The notes beneath the pieces were generated by a model. That model did no database searches, was not told the origin of the DNA, and worked only from the letters and a program-made list of their open reading frames with translations. From Chrysopogon serrulatus (lineage: Eukaryota; Streptophyta; Magnoliopsida; Poales; Poaceae): a stretch of 64,000 bases of DNA. The stretch covers positions 1 to 64,000 of the forward strand of contig JADLZL010006977.1 of the NCBI GenBank assembly GCA_015844335.1. The letters are read 5' to 3'. Position 1 is the first letter of the stretch. Every line of letters starts with the position of its first letter. The translations under genes were made by a program, and so were the position numbers. Positions 57,181 through 64,000 of this stretch are shown one piece after another.

Positions 57181-59500
57181 CTCAGGGGGTACTTATGATG
57201 ACCGCGCACCACAGAGAAATATGCCGATCAACATGGACAGTCCCTCGAGGTATCCGAGATGATCGATCCCATCTCGTCGCAATGATGGTGTTTTTGAACG
57301 CAGCATCATGATCCAAATTAAACATGCATGTGTAGACAACAATGCAAGGAACAGAACAAATGCATATGCGTCGGTCGTCGATCGGTATACATGCATGGCG
57401 GCCTGCTAGCAGGTCCTACGGAATTCTTGAGAAAGGAAAGTCTCAAACACAAGATAACACCGGCAACGGCCAAGTATGATACACGTAGTACCCTGATTGA
57501 TCACACGGTCACGGCGAGCTACAGCTGGCCAGCTGCTTTGCGCCCTCCTTTCGCTTGATGATGGGGTTGGCAGCAGTCGTCGTCGTGTACTCGTGTCCGA
57601 TCCCCTGCTCATCATCACACGTAGTACTACGCGTACGCCCGGCCACGACAACTTTCCAGCTCATCCGCCGGGCCTCCTCTCGCACTTCTCTTCACCCCCT
57701 CCTCATTCTCGTTCATTGTTCACACAGCCATGCATCTATCTACTATTAATTAATATAATTAATAGATGAATCTACGACATGCAGTTCGTTGCCACTAGTA
57801 CATAGCTACTCCTAGTGCGCTACGCGCGCGTGGAGTGTGTAGCCGCCGTTCCACGCACGTCGTCATCATCACAAACGCGGGCGATGATGTTCGTTCACGG
57901 CTGGTTAATAAACCAGATTTGTTAGTGTTTGTTTGTATGGTGGAGTCTTTTCTTCTAGTGCTGCTCCTATTGTTTATCATTTTTATGGCAAACAATAATG
58001 CCTGTGATGTGTCCCAGTTTACTTTAATTCGGCTTATGAATTAACTTGATCTTGTGAGGTACTGCAAACGCTTGCGGTTATCATGTCGGACCATTTAATG
58101 CCTGTGATGCCTGTTTAATTTTGCTGATGCTTTAAGGTCAAGTGCAATGAACAAGTGCTAATTTGATCGGAGGCTTGCTTGCTTACAATGTTACATTTGT
58201 GGGGTGGTAAAGTCACCAATTTGATACATGGGTGATTGGAACATATATTGTATACACCCAACCAAAAAATAGACAGTTGCACAAGTTTAATGTGTCTATG
58301 CAGGCAACCAAACAAACTCTTCCTCTTGTACAACCAGATTTTTATCAACCAACCACAGGCCCTTGAATGACCTTGTCATGGCTGAAAGCAGCCGGTACGT
58401 ACTGGGCCATATATCCCGGCTCACTTGTGGAGGAGCACCCAATCACGCCCATATGTGCCGCAGATCCGGCAAAGATACGACACGACGACGCTGCTGGTCT
58501 GTTGGGTAATAAATTAAGATAGATAAATGTTCCTAGCTTACCTAGATCTTAAAAAAGTCACTTGCGTTGCGTACAGCAATTTCGTTCCTTCTTTCGATCA
58601 GCGTATCAAATGGTACCTGTACATGTTCCACGCGCGCACATGTGACGCAGGAGTACGTAAATGTTGCGCGCGCTAGGCGGCTTGGGTTGTGTTGTCAGTT
58701 GTGTGTGTGTGCTGAGAATCAGTGGTCCGTCGTCCGACGACGACCGGCACGAGCGCTGTACGTACACGCCAAGCTCGTACGTCGTCTCGTCGTTGCTAAC
58801 ATGCATGCAGGCTTGGTGTTGGTGAAATATATGATTGCACGTCGTCGTCGTTGCTGACCCGGAGCGAGGTACCAACGGAACGACGTTGCCGGTGTTCGAT
58901 CCGATCGGTGTTGCATGCATGGCAACTGTCCGGCAAGCGAGCGCAATGGCAGCGCATAGCTAGCGCGGGTTATTGCAGCCGCCAGTGACGGCGCGCGAGG
59001 AAGGCATGTGTGATTCATATGCATGATGACGATTACACCCTTGCAGCTGCAGTGAAGCGCGATGTTGTGGAGGTCGACTTGAGATTCGTTCTCGTTATTC
59101 GTTAAGACGACCATCTGGCCGGGAAAGGAAGAAGATTCTTCGTCGTCAGGTTAGGTACAGCATGGTGCACACACACAGACACACAACGTGCAGTTATGGG
59201 CGTAATAACGAGCCGAGTTAGTTGGGCATTGACTGTTGCCTGGGTGTCACTCGTCGCGCCGATCAAAGGCTAGCTAGACGAGAGCGGTCCGTGCCGTGCC
59301 GTCCGCAGGACGTCGCCCATCGCTCCATCTAGACAGCGACGCGACGGCTCAGGGCTCTGAGGGCTGCTGCACTGCACTGCACCAAACTAACAGCAGCGCC
59401 GCAAGCCACAATTAGTGCCGTGCTTGCTTGGTGATTTGGACGACGACCACGACTTCGACGACACGTACGGCTGGTATGGGTTCGGAGCGGCCTTGGAAAG
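57181..59500. other. Intergenic DNA, no gene supported
   Basis: Only short, overlapping open frames without recognised domains. CACACACA and TGTGTGTG tracts are present. It separates the transposon remnants from the CHMP7-like promoter. Confidence 0.4.
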
Positions 59501-59568
59501 GAAACGCTTGGGCTGTGATGGCCCGGATATAATTTATGTACAGGCTTTATTCAAGGCCTGGTTGAAAC

Positions 59569-59640
59569 TGGGCCAGAAAAGGCCTTTTTGATAACTGATC
59601 AGGCACTCAGGCCTTCAAACGGTCACTAAACCGAGGCCCA
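59569..59640 (+). promoter_or_regulatory. Site II-type motifs upstream of the CHMP7-like gene
   Basis: TGGGCC at 59569-59574 and GGCCCA at 59635-59640 lie 130-200 bp upstream of the ATG. Such motifs are bound by TCP factors and are frequent in promoters of broadly expressed plant genes. No clear TATA box is seen at the right distance. Confidence 0.4.
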
Positions 59641-59770
59641 GCAAAATTTCCCCATTCCTTCCTGCTTCTCCTCCGTGTCCTGCAAGCCCCGCTTCCGCAA
59701 TTCGTATCGCTTCCGGCTCCGGCTCTGGGGGCCGCCGGCCGCAGCACCGTCTCGCCTCTCGGTTACTACT

Positions 59771-62700
59771 ATGGCTTCCGGCGAGGGCCCGCCGGGGTCG
59801 GGGAGGGCTGGGAGGCGGCGGTGCGGGCGGAGGTGGGCGCCGTCGCCTGGTGGGACGACCCGGACAGCGCCGACCTCCGCGCCAAGTTCAAGGCCTTCAC
59901 GGGGCAGCGCAGCGACTGGCCCCGCCCCACGGTCCTCTTCTGGAAGGACCTCCTCCTCCGCGTCGCCCGGCGACTCCGCGTCTGCTCCGCCCCTGCCCAC
60001 CTCGTAGGCGTCCCACCAACCCACCCACCTGAGCTCCCTTCCTCTCTTCTCAATGTTCTGACGGGGCGGCGCCGACATACTGCAGGTTACGAGCGCTTGG
60101 TTCGCGCGCCCGGGGGGGGCTCACGCCGCTCTGCTTGCCGCAAGTTCTGGTCTGCACGTCCGGCCCACGACTGTCTCAGATTCTCCTGTTGCTGCGCTAG
60201 GGCATGGAAACTGAATTTTGAATGAGTTTATGGGCATTTTTCAGGAAGAGATGCGTGCGGATGGGGACATCCTGCTGAAATCCGAGCTGATCGATCCGTC
60301 CTCAAGGAGCCTGCACCAGCTGGTCAGGAGGGTGAGCCTGATGACCATGGGCTCCAGAAGGTCGGTTTTGCAGGAGGACATCCTCGTCTTCAAATTGTTG
60401 GTTGAGGTACGTGAAAAATGCTGCACCCGAGGCTCTCTGCTTGGCAGAATGCAGGAATTCTTATTTGTTTCACTGCTAGTTGATTTCAGGAACGGGCTGC
60501 TGATATTGCTGGGCAATTGAGTGACTCTCATTGGACATCGACATGTGTTGTTACGATTGCCAAGTTCAATAGCTTCTTTGTTGACCGGGAGGATGCTCAT
60601 GTCGCATTATGTTTTTTGACCCAATATGGGAAAGCTAGGTACCTTTCGGGCAGGAAACAAGACCCTATTGAGGTATGCTGCTCCCTTTTTCTCGTGCATT
60701 CTGTTATTCTGCTGAAGCAAGTGCCCACTACCATGCTGCATTTTGTTCACTTGGATTGGTCATGCCTGCAGGGTGTCAAGTTTGCACTCACTGCTTCACA
60801 AGTTCCTGCTGTATCCAAACTAGACCATGACACCTTGCACTTAGTCTGGACAGAAGAGAAGTTGCAAGAACAGCTTGATGTGCTTGATCGCCAATGGGAG
60901 ATGTAAGTATTTTCGCAATTTGGTCTTTGGAGTTTAAATCTAGCTGTCATGTATTTCATCAAGTTTCAAGAGTACGGCCTTGCCCATATTGGTTGCGTTC
61001 TATAGAATGCAAACTCCTGAAGAGTACACATCCCAGCAGATGACACTTCTTTGGCCAGTTTTGTACATAGAAGTGCACACAAGATTTAATATTACTGGTT
61101 GCCTCAACATGATCCATCTACTTTCAACGTATCAATAGCACAGCAAGTAAATAGTGAACAGGCTATTATGATTTTCCATATATGACCTTATGAATTGGGA
61201 AGGGGCTACCCAGCCCATTGGTTCCTGCTACCAGATTTGACTACTTCATGCTATTGGATTCTCCATCACTTCCTCATGCCTTTCTGATACTGCTGCTTCC
61301 CTTCTTCCTTTTGTATTTGTGATATCGAATTCTTTTTTAGGTTCTCAAATTCCTACATTTGGCTGCTGGATGTTGTCCAGTGTAAAATTATGTCACGCAA
61401 TCATCGGCATGTTAATATAGCAATAAGGAGGTCCAGATTAAACCATAAATGAATAAGGTTGTGCGCTATGGGTTAATACTGAACTCCATGAACATGTATG
61501 ATCACAGTGGATTTTGATAAATGCTAGTGCTAAAATTGCTCTGATTTGTAAAGAATTATCTTGTGATAGTTCAAGGCGAAGGGCATTGGCATCCTTCAAG
61601 TCCGGAGGTAAACAAGCTGCTTATCGTTATGTGAGGCAGTCTAAATTATTCTCACAAAGCCGGAGCAGATGCATACAATTGTTGGAAAGGATTGAAGAAG
61701 TCATCAGCCTAATTGCTAGTGCTGAATCAAATAAGAAGGTGTGATATTTCTTACAAATTTATAATTATATGATGAGTAATTACATTATGTGTTTATAGAT
61801 ATCATAAACAATGACATCTTTGTAGCATAATTAATTCTGTAGCATGTACATGATATTAGGTCTATGAGGCAATACAAATTGGTATCCTGGCAATGAAGGA
61901 CAACAATGTCAGTGTAGATGAGGTTAGCATCCTTATGAAGGAGGTTGATGAGCTTGTTGCTGCACAAAGAGAAGTTGGAGCTGCCCTTGGTAAGTTGTTT
62001 GTGGTTCTTTTACTAGGAATTCTATAGCTATATCTAGGGTGAAGTCCATTTTCTAAACTCCAACTTCCACGGCAGTATGATTTTCAACCATGAACTATGA
62101 AACCGGTACCGAATGCCGTCCAAAATTGAAACGGTCAAATTTAGGCATGTAGCTGGTTTCAAAGGTGGTTTCTATTTTCTAAAATAATAAAAATATTGTT
62201 TAAATCTTAAAAAATCATAGATTATTTATTTTAAATCAAGTAAATATGAAACTAGTACCATTTTTTTCTAAAAAAATGTTGTATATCTGTTGGTGAATCT
62301 ATATAGACTTATTTGGGACTTATTTATTTTGTTCCTATTGTTTTACTGCTCTTGATAAAGCACTAAGAACATGAACAAATAAGATTAAAAAACTCTAAAT
62401 AGAGCACCAAAAGATTTATGGCATTTTTTAGAAAAAAAAGGATGCTGGTTTCACATTTTTCTTATTTAAGATAAATTACTTATGATTTTTTAGAGATTAA
62501 ACTGGCTCTTTATTATTTTTAGAAAATGGAAAACCACCTTTGAAACCAGACCAAATTTGTCCTGTTTCAACAGTTTGAGGGTGTCTGGTACCTAGTTTCG
62601 CAGCTGAGGATTGAAAGTTGGACTAATGTGCAAGATGGAGATTATAAAATGAACATTACCCTTTTATCTAACAAGCTTAAGGAAGTGTAACTTGCACACA

Positions 62701-63595
62701 TAGCTCTCTATATTTAAGACAATGGTATGATTTTGACACTGGGCATAAAATTTGTATTTTTTTTTTTTTTTCATTCCAACCAATCTAAGCTAGTTTGGTA
62801 AATTGAGCCCAAGTTAGGCCTACATGAGACCAATATAAGCTCAACCTAGGTAAAACCTTATCCAGCCCAATTCTGCCCATATCCAACTTGGCCTTGGCCA
62901 ACATAAGTCCAACAAACTAGTCACCAAGCTGACCAATGCATATGGTTCAGACCTATTTTGATTTTATTGTTTTGCAGGACTAATATGTTTTAGAGGTAGT
63001 ATTGTTGTACTTCATCGTGTGGCCTTTTTTTTTTCTTGCCTTTTTGTTATCTGCATGCACTCAACTTTATAGACAAGATAGAACCGTTTCTGGCCTGTAA
63101 AGATGCAAAGACAAATGATCATGTTCTCAGTTGCCTAGTTAGATCAATGAGCTCATGCATTGTGTTACCCTTGGTTCAACTGCAAACTTCACATGTATGA
63201 TTGTGTTGGTTATAGAAAAAAAAATTAGAAATAGTCGTGTTAGTGTCAGTCTACTTGGCTAATACAGTAATACTTATATGCTCCATGTACTTCTATGTAA
63301 GCCTTTGGTTTACACTCATCTATAATCTATAAAAGGATTAATGAACTTTCAACATAGTTTATATTTTTTCTGTGACATTCTGACTGATTTATTTGCAGAA
63401 TCAGTACCTCTCCAGTTGTTGGATGGTGAAGGAGATATTGAGGAAGAGTTCAGCAAGCTTGAAGCGGAATTGCAGGATGACATCCCTCATATTCATGTTC
63501 AAGAACCAATGGCACCTTCCAACGAGGAATCACCTGATGAAGTGGTTGAATCATTGAGCCATAACATGTCAAGCATTAGACTGGAGCCCATCTAA
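59771..63595 (+). CDS. CHMP7: CHMP7-like ESCRT-III protein (SNF7 family), 8 exons
   Basis: Exons: 59771-60003, 60086-60149, 60245-60406, 60490-60672, 60772-60902, 61570-61738, 61860-61989, 63399-63595. All borders are GT/AG and phases agree. The product is about 422 residues, close to plant and animal CHMP7 as I recall them. The N-terminal half has the CHMP7 winged-helix pattern (WWDDPDSADLRAKFKAFTGQRSDW, then FARPGGLTPLC after splicing, then WTSTCVVTIAKF and GKARYLSG). The SNF7-like part begins GVKFALT and includes LDRQWE-ISRRRALASFKSGG, YVRQSKLFSQS and VDELVAAQREVG. The acidic tail ends SSIRLEPI. In animals and yeast CHMP7 recruits ESCRT-III to the nuclear envelope. Two single-G frame errors, at 59801-59804 and 60112-60119, lie in G runs. 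Confidence 0.88.
62037..62661. mobile_element. Long-TIR MITE (Mutator-like) in the last CHMP7 intron
   Basis: The ends GGGTGAAGTCCATTTTCTAA and the complement of the right end (GGGTAATGTTCATTTTATAA) are inverted copies. The match continues over about 180 bp, including GGTTTCAAAGGTGGTTT against AAACCACCTTTGAAACC. The 9-bp flanks CTATATCTA and TTTTATCTA agree at seven positions, as in Mutator-type insertions. It lies in intron 7 (61990-63398). Confidence 0.65.
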
Positions 63596-64000
63596 ACACT
63601 TTTTTTTCACTTAATCAATTTGACCTGTACATAGTGTGATCTAGTCAAATCATCTGGTCCCATCAGTGTGTGTTATGTTTCTTGTGACAACATCCTTATA
63701 AAATGGCAATTCTGTTGCATATATATTCCTGACAGGAGTACAATGATGCCTGCTGTTTTATTGAGCCTCAATAGTTCACCTCCTTTTTTTTTTTTAAACG
63801 GTGGTTTCAATACCCTAATAGCTTATTTCATATACTGTTTGATGCATATCATTTAGTTACTGGCATTTTACTTTATTTACTCGCATTCAGTTCTTTCTTA
63901 TGCCGTCTACAAATTTGGTTATTTTCTGTGCACTGAACCCTTGGTTCATATTTGTATATGGCATCTATCGGAAAAATTGAACACTTCTTATCATAGGAGA
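63596..64000 (+). other. 3' untranslated region and downstream flank of the CHMP7-like gene
   Basis: AT-rich, with T runs (63600-63607 and 63784-63795). I see no strong AATAAA signal and no further gene before the window ends. Confidence 0.5.

Overview
The window is nuclear DNA from a grass (Poaceae). The evidence is CACTA elements with the TTTAGTCCCGG subterminal motif, Stowaway- and Tourist-type MITEs, a 5S-bearing Cassandra-type LTR, Tekay- and Tat-type Gypsy elements, and a GC-rich first exon on the one convincing host gene. I cannot name the species. Only one complete host gene is supported: a CHMP7-like ESCRT-III gene of eight exons at 59771-63595. Almost everything else is transposable-element sequence.

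Layout. 1-11101: the right-hand 11 kb of a CACTA (En/Spm) element whose left end lies outside the window. It carries a TNP2-type transposase pseudogene (775-4158), an internal array of subterminal-type repeats with a TATA box (4870-5048), a second gene ending in a Ulp1-like protease domain (6472-10590), and the right terminus (10864-11101). 11102-17692: gene-poor DNA with several MITEs, microsatellites and an orphan candidate first exon (16427-16516). 17693-47687: a nest. A small non-autonomous CACTA with CCA target duplications was entered by a Cassandra-type solo LTR (47369-47639) and by a Tat-lineage Gypsy retrotransposon (18944-46838, target duplication AATAG). That retrotransposon was in turn entered, inside pol, by a Tekay-like chromovirus on the minus strand (25237-38551). 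The Tat element also carries a spliced antisense gene with its own TATA box. 48867-50050: a hAT-like non-autonomous element holding a poly(A)-only retroposition scar. 50215-54211: a 4.0-kb Helitron-like element with apparent captured exons. 54212-59500: intergenic DNA with MITE and LTR remnants. 59500-64000: the CHMP7-like gene with site II promoter motifs and a MITE in its last intron.

Sequence quality matters for interpretation. The two chromovirus LTRs match over long AT-rich stretches and differ mainly at CG-containing words and homopolymers. The CHMP7-like gene has two single-G frame errors in G runs. I infer that many frameshifts in the retroelement genes are consensus errors rather than decay. 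The older first CACTA also has internal stops and missing segments, so it is probably truly degenerate.
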